Assembly: GCF_001431625.1 (NCBI RefSeq)
Contig: NZ_LLXT01000120.1
Span: 1-51,429, forward strand
Reading direction: 5' to 3'
Length of the DNA stretch: 51,429 nt
Source of the DNA: Stenotrophomonas geniculata ATCC 19374 = JCM 13324
GTDB taxonomy: Bacteria; Pseudomonadota; Gammaproteobacteria; Xanthomonadales; Xanthomonadaceae
Shown here: piece by piece, positions 1-8,303 of the stretch
How the letters are laid out: the number at the start of each line of letters is the position of its first letter
How positions within the stretch are numbered: the first letter of the stretch is position 1
Program-made: the position numbers and the translations under genes
Notes under the pieces: model-generated
Database searches by the model: none
The model's input: only the letters and a program-made list of their open reading frames with translations
What the model was told of the DNA's origin: nothing

Positions 1-59
1 ATCCCAACTCATCAAACGGTGGGGTCAGAGCCGGTTACGCAGCAACGGGCCGTGACCCC

Positions 60-85
60 GTGCCGACCAACGGTCGGCACCCACC
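60..85. repeat. Short REP (gtgccgacc..ggtcggcac ccacc)
   Basis: A 9-bp inverted repeat with a 3-nt loop is followed by ccacc. The same arms and the same ccacc tail recur at 3740-3764 with a 2-nt loop, which marks a dispersed REP family rather than a chance hairpin. Confidence 0.7.
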
Positions 86-110
86 ATCAGCAGCAGGTTC
101 CGACAGATCG

Positions 111-227
111 CGGGAAACTGTCGAAGGCGGGGTGGGTCCGGTTGCGGGGGCGTGAGCCGCATGGATGCGGCGACCGAGCTTACATGGACGTACTTGCAGC
201 GGCCCCCGCAACCGGACCCACCCCGCC
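111..227 (+). repeat. Long hairpin element, copy A
   Basis: A 15-nt head (cgggaaactgtcgaa, 111-125) is followed by a perfect 26-bp stem (126-151 pairing with 202-227) and a 50-nt loop (152-201). The loop contains its own small hairpin (gccgcat gg atgcggc). A second copy lies on the minus strand at 28744-28862. The loops match at 49 of 50 positions, while the stems differ in sequence yet stay perfectly self-complementary. Function is unknown; it could act as a structured RNA, a mobile REP-like element or a nucleoid or recombination site. Confidence 0.8.
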
Positions 228-322
228 ATCCCTCAGGAGACCCGCCGTTGCTTCGGCTGTTGCTCTTGCTGTTGCCTTGGCTCGTAGCGGGTGCAGGGCC
301 GCAGGCCCTGCCGACCAACCCA

Positions 323-892
323 CTACTTGGCAGCAGCGATCTGCTTTTCGATGTCGGCGGCCGTCACCGGGCCGAGGAAGCTGTGCGCCAGCTTGCCCTG
401 CGGGTCCAGCAGGTGCGTCAACGGCAAACCACGCGGCGTGGCGAAATCCGCCGGCGGGTCGAACGGGTCCACGATCACGATCGGATAGGTCACCGGATGC
501 TTGGTCAGGAACGACTGCATCTCCGGCACCTCGATGTCTTCATAGGCCAGGCCGACCACCTCGATGTTGCTGCGCATCGCGTGCAGCGCCGACAGCTCCG
601 GCATTTCCTTGCGGCACGGTGCACACCAGGTCGCCCAGAAATTCACCACCACCCACTTGCCGCGATGCGCGGCCAAGTCGTAGTCGCTGCCATCCACCGC
701 CTTCATCTTCAGCGTCGGGAATTCGGCAGTGGTGCGCTCGGCCGGGGTTTCATCGACCGGTGCCGGAGTGGTCGGCGTCGGCGCCTGTGCCGGTGGCTGG
801 CTGCTGGCGGGGGTCGGCTCCTGGGCCGGCTTGCAGGCCGACAGCGCCAGCAGCAGGGCCAGCGGGAGCAGCAACGGGGTCTTGCGGGTCAT
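323..892 (-). CDS. TlpA-family thioredoxin lipoprotein
   Basis: This 189-aa protein has an N-terminal lipoprotein signal with lipobox LSAC (Cys20), a Pro/Ala/Thr-rich linker to about residue 55, and a thioredoxin-like TlpA/ResA domain with WATWCAPC (Cys90 and Cys93). It is expected to be a membrane-anchored periplasmic thiol-disulfide reductase; the partner cannot be told from sequence. The start was chosen because it gives a clean lipoprotein signal and overlaps the upstream BrkB stop by ATGA (889-892), implying translational coupling. Longer upstream readings lack signal features. Confidence 0.9.
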   Translation of the reverse strand: MTRKTPLLLPLALLLALSACKPAQEPTPASSQPPAQAPTPTTPAPVDETPAERTTAEFPTLKMKAVDGSDYDLAAHRGKWVVVNFWATWCAPCRKEMPELSALHAMRSNIEVVGLAYEDIEVPEMQSFLTKHPVTYPIVIVDPFDPPADFATPRGLPLTHLLDPQGKLAHSFLGPVTAADIEKQIAAAK

Positions 893-2163
893 GGCATGTC
901 TCCGGAATCGGTGTAGATATCGCTGACCTTGCGCTTGAGGCGTTCGCGCAGGGGCAGCCGCAGATCGTCCAGTGCCGCCAGCGCAGCACGGCCCAGGCTG
1001 TCGTCGCGGTAGGGCAGATGCTGCTCGGCTACCGGGATGCGCAGCTGGGTGCATTCGTACAGATCGGCCAGGCTCACCTGGTCCAGGTCGCGCGAGAGCA
1101 GCCATTCGCCGCGTTCATCGCGGCGCAACAGGCCGATTTCCTGCAGGTTGCAGGCCAGGTCCTGCAGCAGCGAGTCGGTCAGCATCGGCTCCAGACGCAG
1201 GATTTCATCGTCGGCCAGGCCCTTGCCCTTGGCACGTGCATGGTGGAAGCGGCCGAGCAGGCGCAGCAGGCCATAGAACTCGTAGCCCTGCGGCAGGCGC
1301 AGTTCCACCGGCTGGTAGCGGAAGGCCGCCATCGACGAGGACAGCGACGCGCCCAGCAGCACCGCCACCCAGCACAGGTAGATCCACAGCAGCAGGATCG
1401 GCACGAACGCCACCGTGCCGTAGAGCTTCTGGTAGGACTGGAAACTGCCCAGATAGGCGCCGATGCCCCACTTCACCAGTTCCAGGATCACCGCCGCCAG
1501 GATCGCGCCGGGCACCGCGTGCCGCCATTTCACCGTGTGGTGCGGCACCACCCGGAACATCAGCGTGATGCAGACGAACTCGATCAGGATCGGCGCCAGC
1601 CGCAGCGCGAACTCGGCCAGCCAACGACCTTCCTGGGTCCCGAACAATGGCATCGCGAACACACGCGCCGACACGGCCAGCGAAGCGGCAGCGAGCATCG
1701 CGCCCAACGTCAGTACGGTCCAGTAGACCAGGAAGCGGGTCAGCTTGGGCCGGGTCGAGCCGACCCGCCAGATCTGGTTGAAGGTCTCTTCAACGCTGTT
1801 GAGGGTGATCAGCAGCGATACCACCAGCGCGATGAAGCCAGCGGCGGTGAGCTGGCCGGCACTGGCCGAGAACTGCCGCAGGTAGCCCTCCGCCGCACGC
1901 GCGGCGTTGGGCACGAAGTTGGAGAAGACGTAATCGCTGAGCTGGTCGCTCCAGCGGTCGAAGACAGGGAAGGCCGAGAGCACGCCGAACACCACGATGG
2001 CCAGCGGCACCAGCGCGAACACCGTGGTGTACGCCAGCGCCGCCGCTGCCTGGAACAGGCGGTCGTCGAGGAAGCGATGCCACAGGAAGCGGCCGAAACT
2101 GATGGCCCGTGCGCGATCCCGCGCGCGCTCCATCCACAGGTTGAGCGTATCCAAAGGTTCCAT
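889..2163 (-). CDS. YihY/BrkB-family inner-membrane protein
   Basis: The 424-aa product belongs to the YihY/virulence factor BrkB family, once mislabelled ribonuclease BN. The family signature LAYTTVFALVPL lies at residues 43-54, several hydrophobic segments follow, and a charged cytosolic region of roughly 120 residues closes the protein. Family members are integral membrane proteins of uncertain function, possibly transporters. It overlaps the downstream thioredoxin gene by 4 bp, so the two are probably co-translated. The Met at 2163 fits the family N terminus; the upstream extension is low-complexity shadow sequence. Confidence 0.9.
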   Translation of the reverse strand: MEPLDTLNLWMERARDRARAISFGRFLWHRFLDDRLFQAAAALAYTTVFALVPLAIVVFGVLSAFPVFDRWSDQLSDYVFSNFVPNAARAAEGYLRQFSASAGQLTAAGFIALVVSLLITLNSVEETFNQIWRVGSTRPKLTRFLVYWTVLTLGAMLAAASLAVSARVFAMPLFGTQEGRWLAEFALRLAPILIEFVCITLMFRVVPHHTVKWRHAVPGAILAAVILELVKWGIGAYLGSFQSYQKLYGTVAFVPILLLWIYLCWVAVLLGASLSSSMAAFRYQPVELRLPQGYEFYGLLRLLGRFHHARAKGKGLADDEILRLEPMLTDSLLQDLACNLQEIGLLRRDERGEWLLSRDLDQVSLADLYECTQLRIPVAEQHLPYRDDSLGRAALAALDDLRLPLRERLKRKVSDIYTDSGDMP

Positions 2164-2240
2164 CGGCGAAAGGGTACCCGATGCGGAATGCTCGCAGGAT
2201 AGCCATACTGGTGGCCACACGACGAGGAGAAGCGGGCACG

Positions 2241-2834
2241 ATGGGCGAGATTCTGGTGCTGTACTACAGCCGGGGCGGTTCGGTGGCACGGCTGGCGCGC
2301 CAGATCGCGCGGGGCATCGGCGAAGTGCCGGGCATGACCGCGCGCCTGCGCACGGTGCCGCCGGTGGCCGCGGTGACCCAGACCGCACAGCCGCCGGTGC
2401 CCGACGATGGCGCCCCCTACGTGAGCGTGCAGGACCTGGTCGAGTGCCAGGGCCTGCTGCTCGGCAGCCCGACCCGCTTCGGCAACATGGCCGCCCCGGT
2501 CAAGCATTTCCTGGATGGGCTGGGCGCCGAATGGGTCAATGGCACCCTTTCCGGCAAGCCGGCCGGCGTGTTCACCTCCACCGCCTCGATGCACGGCGGG
2601 CAGGAATCGACCCTGCTGTCGATGCAGGTGCCGCTGCTGCACCATGGCTGCGTGATCGTCGGCATCCCGTTCACCGAGCCGGCGCTGAGCCACACCACCA
2701 GTGGCGGCACGCCCTATGGCGCCAGCCACGTCGCCGGTGCCGCCGACGACCCGCAGCCGACCGACGACGAGGCGGTGCTGGCGCGTGCGCTGGGCCACCG
2801 GGTGGCCGACATCGCGCAGCGGCTGGCCCGATGA
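2241..2834 (+). CDS. wrbA: NAD(P)H:quinone oxidoreductase, WrbA type
   Basis: A 197-aa flavodoxin-fold protein. The FMN phosphate loop is YYSRGGS (8-14), and the two other FMN-contact signatures are GSPTRFGNM (75-83) and STASMHGGQEST (113-124). WrbA enzymes reduce quinones by two electrons and limit semiquinone and superoxide formation in the cytosol. Length matches the family. The start follows a purine-rich stretch (gaggagaagcggg). Its stop overlaps the DUF2069 start by ATGA. It is transcribed away from brkB, and the 77-bp gap at 2164-2240 must hold both promoters. Confidence 0.95.
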   Translation: MGEILVLYYSRGGSVARLARQIARGIGEVPGMTARLRTVPPVAAVTQTAQPPVPDDGAPYVSVQDLVECQGLLLGSPTRFGNMAAPVKHFLDGLGAEWVNGTLSGKPAGVFTSTASMHGGQESTLLSMQVPLLHHGCVIVGIPFTEPALSHTTSGGTPYGASHVAGAADDPQPTDDEAVLARALGHRVADIAQRLAR

Positions 2835-3166
2835 GCCGCCCGCCGCGCACGGTCCTGCTGCTGGCCCTGATGGGGCTGGCCGCGCTGTTCGCCGGCTGGT
2901 TCATCAATGACAAGCACTGGCTGGCCACCCAGCTGGTGTTTACCGCGCCGCCACTGGCACTGGCCATCGCACTGCGCCTGGGCTGGCGCAAGGCGGGTTT
3001 CTGGGCCTCGGTGCTGGCGCTGGGCTGGTTCAGCCACGGCGTGATGAGCGCCTGGAGCCACCCGGAGACGCGCTGGCTGGCGCTGATCGAGATCGCGCTG
3101 GCCCTGCTGGTGATCTTCAGCGCCAGCCTGCCAGGGCTGCGCGCCCGCTTCGGCAAGCGACGCTGA
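2831..3166 (+). CDS. DUF2069 membrane protein
   Basis: A small 111-aa hydrophobic protein with about four predicted transmembrane segments and a basic C terminus, matching the DUF2069 family in length and pattern. Function is unknown. Its ATG overlaps the wrbA stop (ATGA), so expression is probably coupled to that of the quinone reductase; a role linked to membrane quinones would be speculation. Confidence 0.85.
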   Translation: MSRPPRTVLLLALMGLAALFAGWFINDKHWLATQLVFTAPPLALAIALRLGWRKAGFWASVLALGWFSHGVMSAWSHPETRWLALIEIALALLVIFSASLPGLRARFGKRR

Positions 3167-3236
3167 CGCTGCGCCCGCCGGGCCGTATCATCTGTGTTCC
3201 TGGCCCCGCGCCGCTGTACCTGTCCTGGTTTCGCGC

Positions 3237-3731
3237 ATGCACATGATGGAAGAGCTCCTGGTCGTCACCACCGGTGGCACGATCGACAAGATCTACTTCG
3301 ACGACAAGTCGGACTACCAGATCGGCGACCCCCAGATCGGCATGATCCTGCGCGAGCTGGGCGTGACGTTCCGCTTCAACGTGATTCCGATCCTGCGCAA
3401 GGATTCGCTGCACATCAACGATGAAGACCGCGAACTGATCCGCGCCACCATCGCCGCGCAGCCGACCCGGCACGTGCTGGTGACCCACGGCACCGATTCG
3501 ATGGTGCAGACCGGCAAGGTGCTGGCGACGATCCCGGACAAGACCATCGTGATGACCGGCGCGCTGAGCCCGGCGCGTTTCCGCGGTTCGGATGCGGAGT
3601 TCAACATCGGCTGCGCGATCGGTGCGGTGCAGTCGTTGCCGAGCGGCGTGTACATCGCGATGAACGGGCGGATTTTCGACCCGCAGCACGTGCGCAAGAA
3701 CGTGGCCGCGAACCGCTTCGAATCGGTTTGA
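3237..3731 (+). CDS. Single-domain asparaginase-like protein
   Basis: The 164-aa product matches only the N-terminal domain of type I/II L-asparaginases. It keeps the first catalytic motif TTGGTID (Thr15), the second motif THGTDSM (Thr86, Asp87) and a Lys in HVRKN that aligns with the active-site Lys of E. coli AnsB, but stops where the roughly 150-residue C-terminal domain would begin. It is annotated in relatives as an asparaginase domain-containing protein. Whether it hydrolyses asparagine is open, because full enzymes build the active site with help from the second domain. Alternative starts exist at Met3 and Met4. Confidence 0.85.
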   Translation: MHMMEELLVVTTGGTIDKIYFDDKSDYQIGDPQIGMILRELGVTFRFNVIPILRKDSLHINDEDRELIRATIAAQPTRHVLVTHGTDSMVQTGKVLATIPDKTIVMTGALSPARFRGSDAEFNIGCAIGAVQSLPSGVYIAMNGRIFDPQHVRKNVAANRFESV

Positions 3732-3739
3732 GGAACGGC

Positions 3740-3764
3740 GTGCCGACCAGGGTCGGCACCCACC
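3740..3764. repeat. Short REP, second copy
   Basis: gtgccgacc and ggtcggcac are separated by ag and followed by ccacc, as at 60-85. It lies just past the asparaginase-like stop. Confidence 0.7.
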
Positions 3765-3800
3765 ACGACGCGGCGGCACGCACACCGCGCGGCCCCATGC

Positions 3801-3830
3801 AAAAACGCCCCGGCCTAAGCCGGGGCGTGC
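3801..3830 (-). terminator. Rho-independent terminator of the S8 protease gene
   Basis: On the minus strand a 10-bp GC stem (cgccccggct / agccggggcg) with a minimal loop is followed directly by five T residues. It lies 20 bp after the protease stop. Confidence 0.85.
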
Positions 3831-3850
3831 CCATGGAGAGGGGCTTGGGC

Positions 3851-5590
3851 TCAGTACTGGGCGTTGAGGGTCAGGCCCGAGAAGGTGCTGTACGCCTTCA
3901 CCCGCACATACCAGGTGCCGGCGGCGGGGCTGTTGACGGTGCAGGTTTCAGCATTGCCGCTCAGGTACGGACGGCAGGTGTACACCGTGTCGGTCGGGGC
4001 ACTGCCCTGGCGCAGATACAGGTCGGCGTCACCGCTGCCGCCACTGATCGCCACGCGCAGCTGGGTGCTGCCGGCCGGAACGCTCACGGTGTAACTCAGC
4101 GAAGCGCCGCTGGCAGCGCCCAGGCCGGTCACCGGAACGTTGTTCTGCAGCACGTTGCCACCCGGGTTCGGGCCGCCGCCGTTGATCGCTGCAGCGACCG
4201 CCGCGTCGGCGTCGATGATGCCGGCGCCGCAGCCACCCGAGCAGGCGCCCGGCAGCGGGCGTGCGGTGCTCTTGATGATGCTCTCCACCTGCGCCGGGCT
4301 CAGCGGGCTCGGGGCTACGGATTGCATCAGCGCGACCACGCCGGCCACGTGCGGTGCCGCCATCGAGGTGCCGTTGTACGAAGCGTAGCTGGCACTGCCC
4401 GGGGTAGTGGTGCCGCTGTTGAGGGTGGACAGGATGCCCTGGCCCGGTGCCGAGATATCGATGCCGTTGCCATAGTTGGAGAAGCTGGCACGCGCACCGG
4501 CCGAGGTGGTGGCCGCCACTGCGATCACGTTCGGGCAGTTGGCCGGCACCGACGAGGACACGTTGGTGTTGCTGTTGCCGGCGGCGACCACCACGGTGGT
4601 GCCACGGCCGACAGCGCCATTGATCGCGTTCTGGTAGGTGGTCGAGCAGCTGCCACCGCCGCCCAGCGAGAGGTTGATGACCTCGGCCGGATTGGCATTG
4701 GCCGGCACGCCGCTGACGCTGCCGCCGGAGGCCCACACAATCGCGTCGGCGATATCAGAGGTATAACCGCCGCATTTGCCGAGCACGCGCACCGGCACCA
4801 CCTTGGCGTTGAATGCGGTACCTGCCACGCCGGTGCTGTTGTTGGTCACCGCCGCCACCGTACCGGCCACGTGGGTACCGTGCCAGCTGGAGTTCGAGCC
4901 CGGGTAGCCCGCCTGGCACTCGTTGTCGCCGTACCAGTCGCCCTCATCGTTCGGGTTGTTGTCGCGGCCGTTGCCGTCGCGCGCCATCGCCGCGTCGCTG
5001 ATGAAGTCGTAGCCCGGCAGGATGTTGGCATTGAGGTCGGCATGGTTGGTGATGCCGGTGTCGATCACCGCCACGACCACACCGGTGCCGGTGGCCTTGT
5101 CCCAGGCCGGCCGGATGTTGATGCCGGCATTGGAGGTGCCGAAGCCCCATTGCTCGCTGAATCGGGTGTCGTTCGGGGTCAGCGTGGCACGCATGATCTG
5201 GTCGACTTCAACGTATTCCACGTTCGGGTCGGCGGCCAGCTTGCGCATCAGTTGCTCGGATTCGGCCTGGTCGAGCGGACGATCGGTCTTGACCAGGGTC
5301 GGGCCGACGGCCAGCTTGCGGACCTGCTGCAGGCCCAGCGCGCGGCCCTGGCTGCTGGCCAGGCCGGCGGCGGCACTTTTCAGTGAAGAGGCCAGTGCGG
5401 TGGTGTTGGCCACCGGCGCGCTGCCATCGCGGTACTTCACGATGAAGCGCTGGTGGGTCGGCGCGGACTGCAGGCCGCTGAGCTGGACATCACCGGCCAG
5501 CGCAGGCGTGGCCAGCAGCAGCGATGACAGGACGGACGCACCAAGGACCACCCACACTCGACGCACACGCGGTTGCGTTACCTGGGACAT
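3851..5590 (-). CDS. Secreted S8 (subtilisin-like) serine protease, StmPr family
   Basis: A 579-aa preproprotein. Residues 1-32 form a Sec signal peptide ending near TPALA, and about 45-135 form an I9-type propeptide. The subtilase domain carries Asp177 (AVIDTG), His237 (WHGTHVAG) and Ser409 (NGTSMAAPH). A C-terminal pre-peptidase (PPC) domain spans about 480-579 and is normally removed on maturation. It should be an exported degradative protease resembling the StmPr group of S. maltophilia; which paralogue cannot be said. The start has a good ribosome site (aaaggga). A strong terminator follows, so it is probably monocistronic. Confidence 0.95.
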   Translation of the reverse strand: MSQVTQPRVRRVWVVLGASVLSSLLLATPALAGDVQLSGLQSAPTHQRFIVKYRDGSAPVANTTALASSLKSAAAGLASSQGRALGLQQVRKLAVGPTLVKTDRPLDQAESEQLMRKLAADPNVEYVEVDQIMRATLTPNDTRFSEQWGFGTSNAGINIRPAWDKATGTGVVVAVIDTGITNHADLNANILPGYDFISDAAMARDGNGRDNNPNDEGDWYGDNECQAGYPGSNSSWHGTHVAGTVAAVTNNSTGVAGTAFNAKVVPVRVLGKCGGYTSDIADAIVWASGGSVSGVPANANPAEVINLSLGGGGSCSTTYQNAINGAVGRGTTVVVAAGNSNTNVSSSVPANCPNVIAVAATTSAGARASFSNYGNGIDISAPGQGILSTLNSGTTTPGSASYASYNGTSMAAPHVAGVVALMQSVAPSPLSPAQVESIIKSTARPLPGACSGGCGAGIIDADAAVAAAINGGGPNPGGNVLQNNVPVTGLGAASGASLSYTVSVPAGSTQLRVAISGGSGDADLYLRQGSAPTDTVYTCRPYLSGNAETCTVNSPAAGTWYVRVKAYSTFSGLTLNAQY

Positions 5591-5910
5591 CGTATTTCCC
5601 TTTCTTGTGGTGTGAATGCCGGAATCGGCAGAAGCACCGGCCCGAACCCTGGGCTGGCTTGCATTGGCGAGGTTCGAAGTCCGGCGAGCCAGCGGATCCC
5701 CCTTCCGATCCGCCGTGCAGATGACGCTAAAGACCAAAACCGGACACCACAAGATTTTCAGCGTCTTTTCAGCAAGATGAAATGTTCGTTCTGAGACTTC
5801 CCGGGTCGAGGGTTTGTGAAGGTGAAGGAACTTTCTCGTGCCCTGCACAGACCTGACTGGGTCGTCACGTGTCCCGGAATGACTTTGCCGACATCGGCGT
5901 CCGCTGTTTC

Positions 5911-5950
5911 GGGGCCAGATCCTTTTCCCATGGAAAAGGGATCTGACCCC
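5911..5950. repeat. 40-nt near-perfect palindrome centred on ccatgg
   Basis: Arms ggggccagat and atctgacccc enclose ccttttccca / tggaaaaggg with one mismatch and one slipped base. Related ggggtca...tgacccc ends occur at 21-59. Confidence 0.65.
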
Positions 5951-5965
5951 CAGGCCCATAACGCA

Positions 5966-5992
5966 GAAAGCCCGTCACAGGGACGGGCTTTC
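5966..5992 (-). terminator. Probable ilvE terminator
   Basis: An 11-bp stem (gaaagcccgtc / gacgggctttc) around a 5-nt loop lies about 50 bp past the ilvE stop. On the minus strand the descending arm ends in cttt and continues ctgcgtt, so the T run is imperfect. Confidence 0.65.
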
Positions 5993-6040
5993 CAGAGGCG
6001 CAGTCGAGCATGGCTCGACGCTACGGTTCGGCGTGGGTGA

Positions 6041-7135
6041 TCAGCCCAGCTTGACCAGCCAGTTGTGGCGGTCCGGCAGGCGGCCGTACTGGATGTCGGT
6101 CAGTTCCTTGCGCAGCGACATGGTCACTTCGCCGGCCGGGGCGTTGATGTCCCCCACCGAGAAGCCCTCGCCCTTCAGCTGGCCGATCGGGGTGACCACC
6201 GCCGCGGTGCCGCAGGCGAACACTTCGGCGATCTCGCCGGAGGCAACGCCGTCCTTCCACTCGTCGATGCTGACCTTGCGCTCTTCGACCTTCATGCCGC
6301 GGTCGCGGGCCAGCTGCAGGATGCTCTCGCGGGTAATGCCCTCGAGGATGCTGCCCGAGAGCTGCGGGGTAACCAGCGTGCCGTCCTTGTAGACCAGGAA
6401 CACGTTCATGCCGCCCAGTTCTTCCAGGTACTTGCCCTCCACCGGATCGAGGAACAGCACCTGCGAGCAGCCCTGTGCCTGCGCCTTCTGCTGCGGCAGC
6501 AGCGAAGCCGCGTAGTTGCCGCCGCACTTGGCGGCGCCGGTGCCGCCCTTGGCTGCACGCGCGTATTCGGTGGACAGCCAGATCGACACCGGGGCGACGC
6601 CCTTGGCGAAGTACGGGCCAGCCGGGCTGGCGATGACGTAGTAGCCGGCCTTGTGCGCGCCACGCACGCCGAGGAAGGCTTCGTCGCCGATCATGAACGG
6701 ACGGAAGTACAGGCTCGACTCATCGGCCGACGGCACCCAGGCGCTGTCGACGGCGATCAGCTGCTTCAGCGATTCGACGAAGATCTCCACCGGCAGTTCC
6801 GGCAGCGCCAGGCGCTGCGCCGAACGCTGCAGGCGACGGCCGTTGGCATCCGGGCGGAAGGTCCAGATCGAACCGTCGGCATGACGATAGGCCTTGATGC
6901 CTTCGAAGATTTCCTGGCCGTAATGCAGCACGGCTGCAGCCGGGTCCAGCTGCAGCGGGCCGTAGGCGCGCACGTTGGCGTTGTGCCAGCCGGTGTCCTT
7001 GTCCCAGCGCACTTCCACCATGTGGTCGGTGAAGTGCAGGCCGAAGCCCGGCTTCTCCAGGATCTGGGCGCGCTCTTCAGCGCTGCGCGGGTGGTCCGAA
7101 CGGGTGACGGCGAAGCTGGGAATGGACTGGGACAC
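6041..7135 (-). CDS. ilvE: Branched-chain amino-acid aminotransferase
   Basis: The 364-aa product is a fold-type IV PLP aminotransferase of the eukaryotic-like BCAT subgroup. The PLP lysine is Lys203 in AAKCGGNYAAS, preceded by the KGGTG signature. HYGQEIFEG (71-79) and the late GTAAVVTPIG motif also fit. It interconverts leucine, isoleucine and valine with their 2-oxo acids using glutamate/2-oxoglutarate in the cytosol. Length is normal. It lies 59 bp downstream of sufT on the same strand, so co-transcription is possible. Confidence 0.95.
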   Translation of the reverse strand: MSQSIPSFAVTRSDHPRSAEERAQILEKPGFGLHFTDHMVEVRWDKDTGWHNANVRAYGPLQLDPAAAVLHYGQEIFEGIKAYRHADGSIWTFRPDANGRRLQRSAQRLALPELPVEIFVESLKQLIAVDSAWVPSADESSLYFRPFMIGDEAFLGVRGAHKAGYYVIASPAGPYFAKGVAPVSIWLSTEYARAAKGGTGAAKCGGNYAASLLPQQKAQAQGCSQVLFLDPVEGKYLEELGGMNVFLVYKDGTLVTPQLSGSILEGITRESILQLARDRGMKVEERKVSIDEWKDGVASGEIAEVFACGTAAVVTPIGQLKGEGFSVGDINAPAGEVTMSLRKELTDIQYGRLPDRHNWLVKLG

Positions 7136-7194
7136 CGGAGATTTCCTGTTCTGGTTGCGGGTAATGCCGGGCCCGCGTCACTGCGGGCCGTGGG

Positions 7195-7746
7195 TCAAAG
7201 CATGCCGGTCTCGAGCCGGGCCGCCTCGGACATCATGTGCTGGTTCCACGGCGGGTCGAATACCAGGTCGACGTCGGCCTCGGCCACCGTCGGGATCATT
7301 TCGAGCTTGCTGCGCACGTCGTCGACCAGGATCTCGCCCATGCCGCAGCCCGGTGCGGTCAGGGTCATCTTCACATCGATCTCGCGCTTGCCTTCGTCCA
7401 GGTGCTTGATCTCGACTTCGTAGACCAGGCCCAGTTCGACGATGTTCACCGGAATTTCCGGGTCGAAGCAGGTGCGCAGCTGCTGCCACACCAGCTGTTC
7501 CACCTGTTCATCCGTGGCATCGGCGGGCAGCTCCAGCGGTGCCGGCGCCTCCTTGCCGATGGCGTCGCCGTCCTTGCCAGCGATGCGGAAGAGGTTGCCC
7601 TCGACAAACACCGAATAACTGCCACCCAACGCCTGGGTGATGTACCCATAGCTGCCGGCAGGCAGGGTCACGGTGTCGCCCTGCGGGACCATCACGGCCT
7701 CGCAATCGCGTTCGAAGTGGACAGGTTCGCTGCTACGGGAATACAT
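7195..7746 (-). CDS. sufT: SufT-type Fe-S cluster assembly factor (DUF59/MIP18)
   Basis: A 183-aa protein with a DUF59/MIP18-like domain in its second half: DPEIPVNIVELGLVY (95-109) and APGCGMG (131-137) are the family landmarks, and the preceding region resembles other SufT proteins. It is thought to help maturation of iron-sulfur proteins, as an accessory rather than a scaffold. The start at 7746 was preferred over a longer reading because the upstream codons lie in sequence without family similarity. The rest of the suf genes are not in this window. Confidence 0.85.
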   Translation of the reverse strand: MYSRSSEPVHFERDCEAVMVPQGDTVTLPAGSYGYITQALGGSYSVFVEGNLFRIAGKDGDAIGKEAPAPLELPADATDEQVEQLVWQQLRTCFDPEIPVNIVELGLVYEVEIKHLDEGKREIDVKMTLTAPGCGMGEILVDDVRSKLEMIPTVAEADVDLVFDPPWNQHMMSEAARLETGML

Positions 7747-7868
7747 GGGGACCGATATGGGGCCGTGGCCGGGGCCACGCAAGACGGCATTCTAGCCCAG
7801 CCGCCCTGCGGCCGCCGGTGCACTGCGGCAAACCACAGTATCCTGTGGGTGATCTTCAGGGAGCTTCG

Positions 7869-8192
7869 ATGTCCTCCAATGCCGCGCGTGCCAGGACCGT
7901 GACCTGGCTCTGGCCCATCATGCTGTTGCTGGGTCTGGTTGTTGCTCCCCTTGCCTGGATGGTGCTGGCGCTGATGACCGGCCGGCAGGTCGGCTGGATG
8001 GCGGTGGCCGCCGTGGCCAACTGGGCCATCGCCAGCGCCTGGATGGGCGGCTCGATCGGGCTGGATCTGTGGGACGCCACGATGCGGATGGGCCCGCACC
8101 TGGCCTGGACCCTGATCACCCTCGCCAATGGCGCAATGGAATGGCTGTGGCTGGCCCTGGGCGTGGCCGTGGGCGCCTGGCTGGCGCGCTGA
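7869..8192 (+). CDS. Small hydrophobic membrane protein, unknown
   Basis: I do not recognise a family for this 107-aa product. It has about three hydrophobic segments (roughly 13-35, 40-60 and 78-105) with a short basic N terminus, so it should sit in the inner membrane. A gagc-type ribosome site precedes the ATG. It is divergent from sufT, with 122 bp between starts, and a SMAG repeat follows its stop. Confidence 0.7.
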   Translation: MSSNAARARTVTWLWPIMLLLGLVVAPLAWMVLALMTGRQVGWMAVAAVANWAIASAWMGGSIGLDLWDATMRMGPHLAWTLITLANGAMEWLWLALGVAVGAWLAR

Positions 8193-8223
8193 CCGCGCAG
8201 ATTCACGCCACGCGTGGATGAGG

Positions 8224-8293
8224 GTAGCGCCGGGCCATGCCCGGCGAGCGCAGCGGTCCGCACGAAACGCCGCCGGGCATGGCCCGGCGCTAC
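8224..8293. repeat. SMAG REP dimer
   Basis: Two inverted hairpin units (gtagcgccgggccatgcccg... and its mirror) end in GTAG and CTAC, the diagnostic tetranucleotides of the S. maltophilia SMAG family. It lies between convergent genes. Confidence 0.9.
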
Positions 8294-8303
8294 CGGTACG
8301 GCC

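Larger units (their letters stand above)
1..322. other. Gene-free stretch rich in palindromes
   Basis: No gene is supported here. In order it holds an imperfect palindrome with ggggtca at 21-27 and tgacccc at 53-59, a short REP (60-85), a long hairpin element (111-227), and a GC-rich hairpin at 293-311 (gcagggcc, 3-nt loop, ggccctgc) just past the stop of the minus-strand thioredoxin gene. That last hairpin has no T run, so it is a weak terminator candidate at best. A long open frame runs through this region into the genes beyond, but it is a GC-driven shadow. Confidence 0.7.
5591..6040. other. Intergenic region upstream of the protease
   Basis: No gene is supported in these 450 bp. The part next to 5590 must contain the protease promoter and leader (about 100-200 nt, AT-richer around 5720-5800), but I cannot fix the -10/-35 boxes. 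Further on are a 40-nt palindrome (5911-5950), the ilvE terminator (5966-5992) and a single SMAG-like hairpin (6003-6024). Confidence 0.6.

Noticed and set aside
152..201. Short peptide encoded by the hairpin loop (HGCGDRAY-type)
   Set aside because: The same peptide appears in both copies only because the DNA loop is identical; no ribosome site or fixed frame, and the stems would have to be translated too.
19..2202. A 727-codon open frame on the plus strand
   Set aside because: It lies antisense to the thioredoxin and BrkB genes and through repeats, is Arg/Gln/His-rich low-complexity, and matches no family; a GC-driven shadow.
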